Shown: positions 25,959 through 36,241, numbered from the stretch's first letter. The stretch is DNA of 64,000 bases from Crocinitomicaceae bacterium (GCA_029249445.1 JAQWHI010000013.1:124001-188000); one strand, 5' to 3'. The notes: generated from the letters alone by a model not told the origin. Numbers and translations: made by a program.

Positions 25959-27128
25959 ATGGGCAGAATATTGATTATTGATGATGAAAGAGCTATAAGA
26001 AGGGCATTGAGAGAAATTCTTGAGTTTGAGGAGTTTGAGGTGGATGAAGCTGAAAATGGTAAGCAAGGATTGGATAAAGCTAAATCTGAAACGTATGATA
26101 TAATATTCTGCGATATTAAGATGCCAGAGTTGGACGGCATGGAGGTGCTCGAAGGATTAAAAAATGCAAAGATTGATATCCCTGTTATTATGATTAGCGG
26201 TCATGGTAATGTTGAGACAGCTGTTCAAGCAATTAAAAAAGGAGCTTTTGACTTCATTGAAAAGCCACTCGATTTGAATCGAATATTAGTTACGTTGCGC
26301 AATGCCAATGATAAAACAGTATTGATTGAAGAAAAGAAAGTACTGAAAAAAACAGTGAATCGCTTTAAGGGGTCTTCTATTATTGGTGAAACAGAAGCAA
26401 TTTTACAAATCAAAGAAATGATTGAAAAAGTTGCTCCCTCTGATGCACGTGTTTTGGTGACTGGTCAAAATGGAACAGGAAAAGAATTGGTTGCTCAGTC
26501 GTTGCACGATCAAAGCTTGAGAAAGGGGAAGCCTTTTATTGAGGTTAATTGTGCCGCAATTCCTGCAGAATTGATTGAGAGCGAGTTGTTTGGACATGAG
26601 AAAGGTGCATTTACCTCAGCTGTGAAGCAGAAAAAAGGGAAGTTTGAGCTAGCCTCAGGCGGTACTTTGTTTCTCGATGAGATTGGCGATATGTCGGCAA
26701 GTGCGCAAGCCAAAGTACTTCGTGCGTTGCAAGAAAATGTGATTCAAAGAGTAGGGGGTGAAAAAGATATAAAAGTAAATGCCCGTGTTGTTGCTGCCAC
26801 GAACAAGGATTTAAGACAGGAAATACACGATGGGAATTTTCGTGAGGATTTGTTCCATCGTTTGGCTGTTATTTTGATTCATGTTCCCTCATTGAATGAC
26901 AGAAGAGATGACATTCCACTTTTGGCCAATCATTTTATTTCGATGGTTTGTGCTGAGCACGGAATTGCAAGAAAATCATTTGATCCTAAAGCGATTGACG
27001 AATTACAAAAGATCAATTGGACAGGAAATATTCGGGAGCTAAGAAACATTGTTGAGCGGTTGATCATTCTAGGGGGGGATACTATCTCAGCAGAAGAAGT
27101 GAAAATGTTCTCCAATCCTCATCGCTAG
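25959..27128 (+). CDS. Sigma-54-dependent response regulator without DNA-binding domain
   Basis: A 389-residue NtrC-type activator. The receiver domain (1-120) has the acidic pair in IIDDE, the phosphorylated Asp52 in CDIKMPELDG, and the Lys in EKPLDL. The AAA+ domain (about 140-370) has Walker A TGQNGTGKE, the sigma-54 contact loop as GHEKGAFTSA (Ser instead of the second Gly of GAFTGA), Walker B GGTLFLDEIGD and the NWTGNIRELRN sensor II. The protein ends 23 residues later at SNPHR, so the usual Fis-type helix-turn-helix is absent. It may act from solution or through another protein. A TACATTTA box at 25935-25942 could be its promoter. No histidine kinase gene is adjacent. Confidence 0.92.
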   Translation: MGRILIIDDERAIRRALREILEFEEFEVDEAENGKQGLDKAKSETYDIIFCDIKMPELDGMEVLEGLKNAKIDIPVIMISGHGNVETAVQAIKKGAFDFIEKPLDLNRILVTLRNANDKTVLIEEKKVLKKTVNRFKGSSIIGETEAILQIKEMIEKVAPSDARVLVTGQNGTGKELVAQSLHDQSLRKGKPFIEVNCAAIPAELIESELFGHEKGAFTSAVKQKKGKFELASGGTLFLDEIGDMSASAQAKVLRALQENVIQRVGGEKDIKVNARVVAATNKDLRQEIHDGNFREDLFHRLAVILIHVPSLNDRRDDIPLLANHFISMVCAEHGIARKSFDPKAIDELQKINWTGNIRELRNIVERLIILGGDTISAEEVKMFSNPHR

Positions 27129-27170
27129 AACTGAATGGAATGTTTTACTCTTTATTTTTTGACGCTCTTG

Positions 27171-27725
27171 TTATGGTAATATAAAACTTTGAGCAGGATC
27201 AGCAGTTGCGTTTAGATCATCAAGTGTATCTTTTGCCGAAGCAAAAAATAAGTTTTGAGTAACGACATCCATTACAGTAGTTTCGATCATAACGCCACCT
27301 TTCATCCATCCGATGTGTGTGGAATCATTTGAAATGAATTCGAGGTGATGCGTATTCGGTTCAACTTCATTTTCAAAAATGGCTCGATGTGCATATACAC
27401 GTACAATTGGTGAGGGATGAATCAAGCATTTGTTCAATTCGTATGCATTTGCGACACGTTTAAAACGTCGGTAGCCCTCATAAAACTCATTTTGATTTAG
27501 AAAGGTGTTCGGTTCATCAGCAATATACGGTGATTCAGATAGAACTTTCACCAAGCGAACAACGTGCCTTTCGTGAGAAATTGAATCACTTTTATTTTTC
27601 AATTCCCATTTTGCTAAAAGCTCAATATCGGCATCATCAATTATTCCGTCCTGCGCACTTATCGTGTACGACTTAATCGCTAGGACCACAATTATCGAAA
27701 ATAAAGTCAGTAAACGGAGTTTCAT
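27171..27725 (-). CDS. Secreted protein of unknown function
   Basis: A 184-residue protein with a signal peptide (MKLRLLTLFSIIVVLAIKSYTISAQ). The mature part is acidic and mostly helical. A segment LNKCLIHPSPIVRVYAHRAIFEN looks like one HEAT-type repeat, the pattern seen in scaffold or lyase-like HEAT proteins. There are no evident catalytic motifs and only one Cys. The gene converges with the sigma-54 regulator and lies 91 bp downstream of the glycosyltransferase-alaS pair on the same strand. I do not recognise the family. Confidence 0.7.
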   Translation of the reverse strand: MKLRLLTLFSIIVVLAIKSYTISAQDGIIDDADIELLAKWELKNKSDSISHERHVVRLVKVLSESPYIADEPNTFLNQNEFYEGYRRFKRVANAYELNKCLIHPSPIVRVYAHRAIFENEVEPNTHHLEFISNDSTHIGWMKGGVMIETTVMDVVTQNLFFASAKDTLDDLNATADPAQSFILP

Positions 27726-27816
27726 ATTTCGTAGTTTCGCATATCCGAGTTTGATGAACTATCAAAATAAGGATATAACTGCCTGTAAATATACAAATTA
27801 TGTTGATTTGACATAT

Positions 27817-29094
27817 TTAGTTGATTAATTCACAATATTTTTTGGCCAAATGTTTGCTACTGTAGATGTCTATGTTCCGACTGTTTGATTTCAGTTTGTT
27901 CTCTTTGTAAAGTGCATAAAATTCCAATAGTTCAGCTTTTAATTTATCAAGTTCGTTATTTCCAATAAAAGCACCACTTTTTGTATTATTAACAGCGTTT
28001 TCTAAATCACTGTCTTTTGAACCAATTGCTAAAATTGGTCGATATGCACCTAAGTATTCAAAAAATTTCCCTGTAAGTATACCTTTTACATTTCCGGTAT
28101 TATTGGCTACAAGTAACAGTAGTTGAGCTTTTTCCTGGAGCTTAATACTTTCTGAATGTTTGACTATTGAGAAACGTCGTACTTTATCGTTGAGCTTAAA
28201 AAAGTTGATTCGCTCAACAACTGAAAAATCAGATGGACCATACAGCTTAACCTCCAGATCATTGGCAAATTCTTCATTTTCTTTACACAGAATTGAAAGA
28301 CATTCCCACAATACTTCTGGATTTCGTGAAAAAGGCAAAGAACCAAAATGACAAATCGTAAATTTCTCATCCAAATTGACTTTATTTCCTCGTTCTGGAA
28401 AGTTATAGCCATTGGTAATGACTTCGACTTTTTTATTTACAGTACGCTCCAGATCGAGAGCGCAGTTGTCACTGACAGTCACAATTTTATCTGCAGTATC
28501 CAAACACAATTTTTCCAATTGATGGTGTCTTTTGTTTGCCCATTTTCCGATATTTAAGTCGTTGTAAAAATCAATGTCTGTCCATGGATCTCTGAAATCA
28601 GCAATCCATTGAATCTCTGGAAATTTCTTTTTAAGTCGTAACGCAATCATATGGACACTGTGCGGTGGACCTGTCGAAATCATGGTGGTTATGTCTGGAT
28701 TTTGGGACAAGTATGATTTGAGAAATCTACTGCTTGGTCTTATCCAAAACATTCTCGCATCAGGAATAAATAAATTCCCCCGAATCCAAATGATCAATTT
28801 TTGGACCAATGAGGTTTTTTTTGATTGTGTAAATCCGCCACTAACATTGGGATTGTTTTTTTTCCCGACAACTTTGTGTGGTTCAAATATTTTCCTTTTT
28901 ATTACTGATATGTCTGCACTTACCTCACGTTCTAGATCTTTGTCGATCATCGGATAAGCTGCAGAATCTGGACAATACACGTGCAGATTAACATTGTTTT
29001 CTTTGAAAAAGTTACTAAATCGCAGCCATCTGTGAACGCCAGCCCCACCAGCAGGAGGCCAATAATAAGTTATTAGTAATGCCTTTTTCATCAT
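27817..29094 (-). CDS. Family 4 glycosyltransferase
   Basis: A 425-residue cytoplasmic glycosyltransferase of the GT-B fold. The N terminus [19 protein letters not shown] is the glycine-rich acceptor-side motif of GT4 enzymes. The C-terminal half has [36 protein letters not shown] and the nucleotide-sugar contact region [26 protein letters not shown] with its Glu. Its ATG overlaps the alaS stop by 4 bp (ATGA), so translation is coupled to alanyl-tRNA synthetase. Donor and acceptor sugars are unknown; it probably builds a surface polysaccharide. Confidence 0.88.
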   Translation of the reverse strand: MMKKALLITYYWPPAGGAGVHRWLRFSNFFKENNVNLHVYCPDSAAYPMIDKDLEREVSADISVIKRKIFEPHKVVGKKNNPNVSGGFTQSKKTSLVQKLIIWIRGNLFIPDARMFWIRPSSRFLKSYLSQNPDITTMISTGPPHSVHMIALRLKKKFPEIQWIADFRDPWTDIDFYNDLNIGKWANKRHHQLEKLCLDTADKIVTVSDNCALDLERTVNKKVEVITNGYNFPERGNKVNLDEKFTICHFGSLPFSRNPEVLWECLSILCKENEEFANDLEVKLYGPSDFSVVERINFFKLNDKVRRFSIVKHSESIKLQEKAQLLLLVANNTGNVKGILTGKFFEYLGAYRPILAIGSKDSDLENAVNNTKSGAFIGNNELDKLKAELLEFYALYKENKLKSNSRNIDIYSSKHLAKKYCELIN

Positions 29095-31706
29095 ACAATT
29101 CGTTCTTTCACCTCTTGTATTGCTATTGTGAGGCCTTCACTATTTTTCCCTCCGGCAGTTGCAAAGAACGGTTGACCACCTCCACCACCTTGGATGTGTT
29201 TTGAAACCTCACGTACAATGTCTCCAGCATTGAACTTTTTATCAGCTACGATTTGGTTAGATGCTATGATGCTCAATGTGCATTTTCCATCATTTTTCCC
29301 ACCGATTACCCCGACGAAATTGTCAATTTCACCACGTAATTGAAACAAAATATCTTTAATTGAACCACCATCGAGTTCAACGATGTCACCTAAGAAATTT
29401 GTTCCGTTAAACGCCACAATTTTAGCTTTTAAATCATTTTTAATTGATTTTGCTTTTTCTTTTTGATACTGCTCAATTTCTTTAGTCAAGGTATTGTTTT
29501 TAGCAAGTAATTCATTGATTGTTTTCACAACATCTTTCGGAGATTTCAAAGCATAATTCACAGCATCAAATAAGCGTGCTTTCTTTGCGTAAAATTCTTG
29601 CGCTTTCTGAGATGTAATGGCTTCGATTCTTCGAACTCCTGCAGCTACTGCAGTTTCAGTAGTTATGACGAACAAACCAATTTCACCCGTAGCTTGAACA
29701 TGTGTTCCTCCACACAACTCAATTGAATCACCAAATTTTATTACACGTACCGTATCTTGATATTTTTCACCAAACAGAGCCATTGCGCCCATCTCTTGTG
29801 CAATTTCCATCGGCGTATTTCTTTTCTCATCAAGCCGAATATTACCACGAATTTGTTCAGACACCAATTGACTCACCTGTGCCAATTCTTCTTCGCTTAC
29901 TTTTGAAAAATGAGAGAAGTCGAAACGAAGGTATTCTGAATTGACCAAAGAACCTTTTTGTTCAACATGTTCACCTAATACTTTACGAAGGGCATTGTGC
30001 AGCAGGTGTGTTGCGGTATGATTATTTGCGGTTGCCATTCTATTCGATGAATTGACGACAGCATTGAATGTCGCACTCGTGTTTTTTGGAAGTTCTTTCA
30101 TCATGTGGACGATGAGGTTGTTTTCCTTTTTGGTGTCGAATATTGACGACTTCCCTTCATTACTCTCAATATAGCCAGTATCTCCAACTTGACCTCCTCC
30201 CTCTGGATAGAAAGGAGTAAGATTGAAAACGACTTGATAGAACTCTTTTTTCTTCTGGGTAACTTTCCGGAATTTAACGATTTTAACAGAAGTCGATAAG
30301 AGGTCATAACCGACAAATTCTTCAACGTTATCTTCACGGATTATTGTCCAGTCTTCAGTTTCGATTGCTGTAGCTTTCCGCGATCGATTCTTTTGTTTTT
30401 CAAGTTCCGCCTCAAATCCTTGTTCGTCGACGAGAAGATTATTTTCTCGAGCAATTAAAGATGTTAAGTCCAATGGGAATCCGAACGTGTCGTACAATTC
30501 AAAGACGACAGTTCCATCAATCGTGTTTTTATTTGCTTTTTTTACTGTGGCTATCACAGAATCGATACGGCGCAATCCTTGCTCAAGAGTTCGAAAGAAG
30601 CTTGTCTCTTCTTCTTTAATTACCTTATAAATTAATTCTTGTTGTTGTCTGATTTCCGGGAAAGCATCACCCATTATTTCTGACAAAAGGATCGAGAGGT
30701 CGGCAAGAAATGACTCTTTCAAATTTAAGGTTTGGTAACCATAGCGAATTGCTCTACGGAGAATTCTGCGTATTACATAACCAGCACCTGTATTTGATGG
30801 CAACTGTCCATCAGCAATAGAAAATGCAATTGCTCTGACATGGTCAGCAATAACGCGCAATGCGACATCTGTTTCTTCTTTTTGACCATAAATGACTCCA
30901 GACACCTGTTCCATTTTGTAGATTAGCGTTTGGAACAAGTCTGAGTCATAGTTGGATTGTTTTCCTTGAAGTGTCATTGCCAATCGTTCGAGCCCCATTC
31001 CTGTATCAACATGAGTCTCTGGCAATGGCTCCAATGATCCGTCTGCTTTTCTGTTGAATTGCATGAAGACATTGTTCCAAATCTCGATTACTTGGGGGTG
31101 ATCTTCATTTACCAGTGATTTTCCATCTGTAATTAAACGACTTTCCTCTGCTCTTAGGTCAACATGGATTTCTGAGCAAGGCCCACATGGCCCAATATCA
31201 CCCATCTCCCAGAAGTTGTCTTTTTTGCTTGCGAGTATAATTCGATCCTCAGAAATGTATTTTTTCCAAATATCGAAGCTTTCTTGATCTATTGGAACCC
31301 CATCACTTTCGTCACCTTCAAATACAGTAACGTAGAGACGGTCCTTTGGTATTTTATAGACATTTGTGAGTAGATCCCATGCCCATTCAATGGCCTCCTC
31401 TTTGAAGTAGTCACCGAAAGACCAATTACCGAGCATTTCGAACATTGTGTGGTGGTAGGTGTCTACTCCAACTTCTTCCAAGTCATTGTGCTTTCCTGAT
31501 ACACGAAGACATTTTTGCGAATTGGCAACACGACGATTTTTTGGAATTGAATTTCCCAGGAAATAATCTTTGAATTGATTCATTCCAGCATTGATGAACA
31601 TCAATGTAGGATCGTTTTTCACCACCATTGGCGCACTTGACACAATCTCGTGTCCTTTTGATTCGAAATAATCAAAAAATACTTTTCGGATTTCAGCAAC
31701 TGTCAT
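29091..31706 (-). CDS. alaS: Alanyl-tRNA synthetase
   Basis: Charges tRNA-Ala; a class II enzyme with editing activity. The 871-residue protein starts [20 protein letters not shown]. Class II motifs lie in the first 250 residues ([29 protein letters not shown], and TGMGLERL). The editing domain has the zinc ligands in [11 protein letters not shown] (HxxxH) and CGGTHV. The C-Ala domain ends with the glycine-rich [16 protein letters not shown]. Length is normal. It lies 58 bp after mscS on the same strand, and overlaps the following glycosyltransferase by 4 bp. Confidence 0.97.
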   Translation of the reverse strand: MTVAEIRKVFFDYFESKGHEIVSSAPMVVKNDPTLMFINAGMNQFKDYFLGNSIPKNRRVANSQKCLRVSGKHNDLEEVGVDTYHHTMFEMLGNWSFGDYFKEEAIEWAWDLLTNVYKIPKDRLYVTVFEGDESDGVPIDQESFDIWKKYISEDRIILASKKDNFWEMGDIGPCGPCSEIHVDLRAEESRLITDGKSLVNEDHPQVIEIWNNVFMQFNRKADGSLEPLPETHVDTGMGLERLAMTLQGKQSNYDSDLFQTLIYKMEQVSGVIYGQKEETDVALRVIADHVRAIAFSIADGQLPSNTGAGYVIRRILRRAIRYGYQTLNLKESFLADLSILLSEIMGDAFPEIRQQQELIYKVIKEEETSFFRTLEQGLRRIDSVIATVKKANKNTIDGTVVFELYDTFGFPLDLTSLIARENNLLVDEQGFEAELEKQKNRSRKATAIETEDWTIIREDNVEEFVGYDLLSTSVKIVKFRKVTQKKKEFYQVVFNLTPFYPEGGGQVGDTGYIESNEGKSSIFDTKKENNLIVHMMKELPKNTSATFNAVVNSSNRMATANNHTATHLLHNALRKVLGEHVEQKGSLVNSEYLRFDFSHFSKVSEEELAQVSQLVSEQIRGNIRLDEKRNTPMEIAQEMGAMALFGEKYQDTVRVIKFGDSIELCGGTHVQATGEIGLFVITTETAVAAGVRRIEAITSQKAQEFYAKKARLFDAVNYALKSPKDVVKTINELLAKNNTLTKEIEQYQKEKAKSIKNDLKAKIVAFNGTNFLGDIVELDGGSIKDILFQLRGEIDNFVGVIGGKNDGKCTLSIIASNQIVADKKFNAGDIVREVSKHIQGGGGGQPFFATAGGKNSEGLTIAIQEVKERIV

Positions 31707-31764
31707 TATTACTTGCTATATTGTTTTCTACTTTATCGTTTTCTTTCTTTGCTAATCCGAACAC

Positions 31765-32928
31765 TTATAGTTCTTTTTTATAGATGGTTTGGGTTGGGAA
31801 TGCAAACTCAAGTCCCTCGGCATTGAACAGTTTCAAAATTTCAAGATTTATCTCCGATTGCGCAGAGAAAATAAAATCTAGTGAGCTAATGTAATATATC
31901 ACTTGAATGCCCATGGCAAAATCACCCCACGCATTAAAGGCGACCAGCGCATCATCTTCAACTTTTGAGTTTGCTTTAATAATATCCTTGATGATATTCA
32001 TTGCGTTTTCCATTTGCTCCGGTGTCGTATCATAGGTTAATCCTAAACTAATATTCACTTTTCGGGTTGGTTCGAGAGATACATTTTCAACAGCGTTATC
32101 ACTAAACTGACCGTTTGGTATTGTAATCAAGCGACCTTCAAGCGTTCTCAGCCGTGTGCTTCGAACTCCTATTTCTTCTACGACACCATCCATTCCATTG
32201 ACCTTGATTCTATCTTTTATTTTGAACGGCTTATCGAGGAATACCATAATTCCTCCGAAAATATTTTTCACTGTGTCTTGCGCAGCCAGAGCGAGTGCCA
32301 AACCTCCAATACCTAATCCAGCAATAAGTGCCGCAACATCAAATCCAGAATTACTCAGTGCGATAACGATACCAAAAATCCATAGGACGGCCTTGATCGT
32401 TTTTCTCAGTATTGGGAGAAGTTGATCATCTAGATCACTTTCTGATTTTGTTACAATTGGAACAATGTACTCCTCTATTAGTGAGTCTATGACTCGAGCA
32501 ATAAGCCATGTAACGTTTAGAATAAATAAAATCATGAAAACATTCGCAAAGAAGCTGTCAACGCTTTCATTGAAGTGGAGTCGTGTGAATCCCCAATAGA
32601 ATCCAAGAATTACAATACCATATACAATTGGTTCTTCGAGTTTGTCAATAAGTATATCGTCAAGTCCAGATTTTGTTCTTGCAGCTAGCGATTTTGCGAA
32701 GGTTCCAATCAACCAGTACAAAAGTTTACCAATAACAATTGCTCCAACTAAGATGAGAATTGAGACAATAATACTGATCGTTGTGTTTTGTCCCCACCAG
32801 CTAAAGAACCAGTCGAAGCTCCAGTCCTGCTTATCGAACCAACGTGTGATCTTATCAAATTTCTCTGATCCAGGTCGAGAGTTGTTCATGTTTGGAGTAG
32901 CAGCTACGAGTATAGAGAATACGTTCAT
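31765..32928 (-). CDS. MscS family mechanosensitive channel
   Basis: A 387-residue inner-membrane channel that opens under membrane tension to release solutes. After a soluble N-terminal stretch it has four or five hydrophobic helices; the pore helix is recognisable by its Gly/Ala pattern (FDVAALIAGLGIGGLALALA). The cytoplasmic beta domain follows with FLDKPFKIKDRIKVNGMDGVVEEIG, VRSTRLRTLEGRLITIPNG and a C-terminal alpha/beta part (TRKVNISLGLTYDT) as in MscS. A TATCTTCG box on the minus strand (32962-32955) lies 26 nt before the start. It is divergent from the M23 peptidase gene. Confidence 0.93.
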   Translation of the reverse strand: MNVFSILVAATPNMNNSRPGSEKFDKITRWFDKQDWSFDWFFSWWGQNTTISIIVSILILVGAIVIGKLLYWLIGTFAKSLAARTKSGLDDILIDKLEEPIVYGIVILGFYWGFTRLHFNESVDSFFANVFMILFILNVTWLIARVIDSLIEEYIVPIVTKSESDLDDQLLPILRKTIKAVLWIFGIVIALSNSGFDVAALIAGLGIGGLALALAAQDTVKNIFGGIMVFLDKPFKIKDRIKVNGMDGVVEEIGVRSTRLRTLEGRLITIPNGQFSDNAVENVSLEPTRKVNISLGLTYDTTPEQMENAMNIIKDIIKANSKVEDDALVAFNAWGDFAMGIQVIYYISSLDFIFSAQSEINLEILKLFNAEGLEFAFPTQTIYKKEL

Positions 32929-32954
32929 ATTATCTTAAGTAATAATTTCAAAGA

Positions 32955-32962
32955 CGAAGATA
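32955..32962 (-). promoter_or_regulatory. Candidate -7 box of mscS
   Basis: On the minus strand this reads TATCTTCG, a one-base variant of TAnnTTTG, 26 nt before the ATG. No TTG at the usual spacing was found. Confidence 0.35.
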
Positions 32963-33091
32963 GGAGTATCTTTTATCAATACATAGTAATGAGGCAAAGG
33001 ATTGAACTTAAATACTAGGTGTCATTGCCTTTTTAAGGGAAAATTTCATTTGTTTTTATTTTTCTTAACACCTTGCTGCTTTAATTCTGTG

Positions 33092-33099
33092 TACTTTTG
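33092..33099 (+). promoter_or_regulatory. Candidate -7 box of the M23 peptidase gene
   Basis: TACTTTTG, an exact TAnnTTTG match, with a TTG at 33073-33075 (16-nt spacing, slightly short). It ends 4 nt before the GTG start, so the transcript would have almost no leader. Confidence 0.45.
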
Positions 33100-33103
33100 T
33101 TTC

Positions 33104-34075
33104 GTGTCAAAAATACATTTTAAATACAACCCCAAAACGTTGGCTTATGAAGAGGTGAGCGTAAGTGTCTGGCGGAAATTATTTCGTGTTGTACTTTGGC
33201 TAGCTCCGAATGTTGTTGTTGGTCTCCTTTTGGCATTTATATTCACGCAACAACTTGATGCTCCAAGAGAAAAGCATCAACAAGCTGAAATTAAGCGTGT
33301 AGAAAAGGAGTTACTTCAACTGCGACAAGATTTCACCTTTATCAATGATTTTCTCGATGAGATGGAGTTAAGAGATGAAGACCTTTACAGGAATGCATTG
33401 CATGCCAAAGAGTTTCCGGATGAATTGAGAATGATGGGAGCAGGAGGGAGCGATAAATATTCTTACCTGTTGGACCTTCCAAATTCCGAGTTGTTGATAG
33501 AGACAAAAACTGAAATTGATAAACTTGAACGTCGCCTTTATGCTCAGAGTTTATCTTTCAAAGAGTTGATGGCATTGGCAAAAGAGAAAGAAAAGATGCT
33601 CTCCCACATTCCTGCGATACAACCAGTAAGAAATTCTGAGTTAAAACGAGGTATCTCTGGTTTTGGATGGCGTATAGATCCGCATTACAGGACACGTCGT
33701 ATGCATTCTGGGATTGACTTTACCGCAGATCGGGGTACTGAGGTTTATGCAACAGGTGATGGTTTTATAGAAACAATCGAAAGTAAACGATGGGGTTATG
33801 GCAAGAGTATTGTTATTGATCACGGTTTTGGGTACAAAACGCGTTATGCCCATTTGAGTGCCTTTAAGGTAAATAAAGGACAAAAAATAAAGCGTGGTGA
33901 GTTGATTGGTTTGATTGGATCAACAGGTAAATCGACTGGGCCGCACTTGCACTACGAAGTGATTAAAGATGGTAAAAAGATAAACCCTATTGGCTTTTTC
34001 CATTCCGATCTTTCTCCTGAACAGTATGAGCAGTTATTAGAAATGAGTGATAATTCACATAAAGCATTCGATTGA
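33104..34075 (+). CDS. M23 family zinc metallopeptidase (LytM-type), membrane anchored
   Basis: A peptidoglycan endopeptidase or its regulator, in the periplasm. The start is the GTG at 33104 giving (M)SKIHFKYNPKTLAYEEV, which is the N terminus of this Bacteroidota family; the open frame before it is low-complexity and unlikely. The 323-residue protein has one membrane helix (about 28-48), a coiled-coil stalk (about 55-160), and a LytM domain: ISGFGWRIDPHYRTRRMHSGIDF with the first His and Asp zinc ligands, RYAHLSAF, and GPHLHYEVI with the HxH ligand. All zinc ligands are present, so it should be active. A TACTTTTG box lies only 4 nt upstream. Confidence 0.9.
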   Translation: MSKIHFKYNPKTLAYEEVSVSVWRKLFRVVLWLAPNVVVGLLLAFIFTQQLDAPREKHQQAEIKRVEKELLQLRQDFTFINDFLDEMELRDEDLYRNALHAKEFPDELRMMGAGGSDKYSYLLDLPNSELLIETKTEIDKLERRLYAQSLSFKELMALAKEKEKMLSHIPAIQPVRNSELKRGISGFGWRIDPHYRTRRMHSGIDFTADRGTEVYATGDGFIETIESKRWGYGKSIVIDHGFGYKTRYAHLSAFKVNKGQKIKRGELIGLIGSTGKSTGPHLHYEVIKDGKKINPIGFFHSDLSPEQYEQLLEMSDNSHKAFD

Positions 34076-34119
34076 GGTATCATTTCTCCCGGATACTTCC
34101 TTTCCTTTAATTTAAATAA

Positions 34120-34156
34120 TGTACTTTAAAAACTGACATATTGACGTTTTGTCAGT
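34120..34156 (+). promoter_or_regulatory. Candidate heat-shock control element of dnaK
   Basis: The segment 34120-34142 (TGTACTTTAAAAACTGACATATT without its last bases) matches the element upstream of grpE. It runs into an inverted repeat, ACTGACA at 34132-34138 and TGTCAGT at 34150-34156, with an 11-nt spacer. It lies about 120-160 nt before the dnaK ATG. No TAnnTTTG box was found in the dnaK leader. An operator or alternative promoter is inferred. Confidence 0.5.
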
Positions 34157-34277
34157 ACTTAGATGGCTGTTTTTACTGATCAATCGATCATTTTGGCAGA
34201 AAATCAAACAAAATTTCCAATGGCATAAAGATTGAAGTTGTTGAAACAGATTAAAACTGAAAATGAAATAAATAATT

Positions 34278-36179
34278 ATGGGAAAAATAATCGGAATAGA
34301 TTTAGGTACTACGAATTCATGTGTCTCTGTTATGGAGGGAAATGAGCCGGTAGTTATCGCAAACTCAGAAGGAAAAAGAACGACCCCATCAGTTGTTGCT
34401 TTTGTAGAGGGTGGAGAACGGAAGATTGGTGATCCGGCAAAACGCCAGGCAATTACCAATCCGACAAAAACGATTTACTCGATTAAGCGCTTTATGGGAT
34501 CATCGTTTGATGACACAACCAAAGAAACTGGTAGAGTGCCATATGAAGTAGTTAAAGGAGACAACAACACTCCACGTGTACTAATTGATGATAGAAAATA
34601 TACTCCACAGGAAATTTCTGCAATGATTCTTCAGAAAATGAAGAAAACTGCTGAAGATTACTTAGGACAAGAGGTTTCTGAAGCTGTTGTTACGGTTCCT
34701 GCGTACTTTAATGACTCTCAGAGACAGGCAACCAAAGAGGCAGGTGAGATTGCTGGATTAACAATTAAACGGATCATTAACGAGCCAACAGCTGCGGCAT
34801 TGGCCTACGGATTAGATAAAAAAGGCGTTGATCAAAAAATAGTTGTTTTTGATTTTGGTGGTGGTACACACGATGTTTCGATCTTGGAACTTGGAGATGG
34901 TGTTTTTGAAGTGTTGTCGACAGACGGAGACACACACTTGGGAGGTGATGACGTTGATGATGCAATTATTAATTGGTTGGCCGAAGAATTCAAAACAGAT
35001 GAAGGTTTGGATTTAAGAAAAGACCCAATGGCTTTGCAGCGCTTGAAAGAAGCTGCTGAGAAAGCTAAAATTGAATTGTCATCCACGACCTCTACTGAGA
35101 TCAACTTGCCATACATAATGCCAGTTGATGGTGTGCCAAAGCATTTGGTGCGAACACTTCAACGTTCGAAATTTGAGCAATTAATTTCTAGTATCGTAGA
35201 AAGAACAATAGCTCCTTGTCGTTCAGCTCTTAAAAATGCTGGATTATCAACAAGTGATATTGATGAAATTATTTTGGTCGGAGGTTCTACTCGTATTCCT
35301 GTGATTCAGGATGCTGTGAAGAACTTCTTTGGAAAAGAAGCTTCGAAAGGTGTGAATCCTGATGAGGTTGTTGCAGTAGGTGCTGCGATTCAGGGAGGTG
35401 TATTAACCGGAGAGGTAAAAGATGTGCTTCTTTTGGATGTTATTCCTTTGTCTCTCGGTATTGAAACAATGGGGGGAGTATTTACCAAATTGATTGAAGC
35501 CAATACGACAATCCCAACGAAGAAGAGTGAAGTTTTTTCAACTGCATCTGACAACCAACCATCTGTAGACATTCATGTACTTCAAGGTGAACGCTCTATG
35601 GCTACAGACAATAAGGCGCTTGGAAGATTCCAATTGACGGATATTCCACCGGCACCAAGAGGTGTGCCTCAAATTGAGGTGACATTTGATATTGATGCGA
35701 ACGGAATCATGAATATTTCTGCTAAAGATAAGGGAACAGGTAAAGAACAATCAATTAAAATTGAGGCTTCTTCTGGTTTGTCTGATGAAGAAATAGAAAA
35801 GATGAAAGCTGAAGCTGAGGCGAATGCAGATGCAGATCAAAAAGCAAAAGAGGCTGTGGAATTGGTCAATAAAGCCGATTCGTTGATTTTCCAGACTGAG
35901 CGTCAATTGAAGGAATATGGAGATAAAATTTCTGCGGACAAGAAACAACCAATTGAAGATGCTCTTGCTGAATTGAAGAAAGAGTTTGAAGCGAATAATA
36001 TGGAGAATCTTGAACCAGCAATGGAAAAGTTGAATGAAGTATTCCAAGCGGCCTCACAGGATATGTACAACGCAGCGAATGCTGAAGGCGGTGACGCTGG
36101 AGCAGGTGCAGACGACGCTGGAGCAGGTGCAGAAGATGAGGTTACAGATGTTGATTTTGAAGAGGTAGACGAAAAGTAG
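34278..36179 (+). CDS. dnaK: Chaperone DnaK (Hsp70)
   Basis: ATP-dependent Hsp70 chaperone. The 633-residue protein starts [20 protein letters not shown] (phosphate 1 loop). The second phosphate loop is [13 protein letters not shown], where His198 replaces the usual Phe. The adenosine loop is [10 protein letters not shown], the interdomain linker [19 protein letters not shown], and the substrate-binding domain continues to about 540, followed by the helical lid. The disordered tail has two 21-bp DNA repeats (encoding DAGAGAD) and ends FEEVDEK. It is not next to grpE-dnaJ (15 kb away) but shares an upstream element with them. A strong bidirectional terminator follows. Confidence 0.97.
   Translation: MGKIIGIDLGTTNSCVSVMEGNEPVVIANSEGKRTTPSVVAFVEGGERKIGDPAKRQAITNPTKTIYSIKRFMGSSFDDTTKETGRVPYEVVKGDNNTPRVLIDDRKYTPQEISAMILQKMKKTAEDYLGQEVSEAVVTVPAYFNDSQRQATKEAGEIAGLTIKRIINEPTAAALAYGLDKKGVDQKIVVFDFGGGTHDVSILELGDGVFEVLSTDGDTHLGGDDVDDAIINWLAEEFKTDEGLDLRKDPMALQRLKEAAEKAKIELSSTTSTEINLPYIMPVDGVPKHLVRTLQRSKFEQLISSIVERTIAPCRSALKNAGLSTSDIDEIILVGGSTRIPVIQDAVKNFFGKEASKGVNPDEVVAVGAAIQGGVLTGEVKDVLLLDVIPLSLGIETMGGVFTKLIEANTTIPTKKSEVFSTASDNQPSVDIHVLQGERSMATDNKALGRFQLTDIPPAPRGVPQIEVTFDIDANGIMNISAKDKGTGKEQSIKIEASSGLSDEEIEKMKAEAEANADADQKAKEAVELVNKADSLIFQTERQLKEYGDKISADKKQPIEDALAELKKEFEANNMENLEPAMEKLNEVFQAASQDMYNAANAEGGDAGAGADDAGAGAEDEVTDVDFEEVDEK
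36093..36134 (+). repeat. 21-bp tandem repeat, two copies, in the dnaK tail
   Basis: Units 36093-36113 and 36114-36134 are identical except at the last base. Each encodes a seven-residue Asp-Ala-Gly-Ala-Gly-Ala-Asp/Glu unit in the disordered DnaK tail and keeps the frame, so copy number could vary without damage. Confidence 0.8.
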
Positions 36180-36241
36180 TCGATTTCTTTGAGTGTCTGC
36201 CGCTGTTATCTGGCACTTCTCATTTTCAAACATAGATTAAC

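Noticed and set aside
34076-34100. Possible terminator GTATC/GATAC after the M23 gene
   Set aside because: The stem is only five pairs and the following T-run is broken.
34112-34459. Minus-strand frame over the dnaK leader and N terminus
   Set aside because: It covers the conserved dnaK start and has no independent support.
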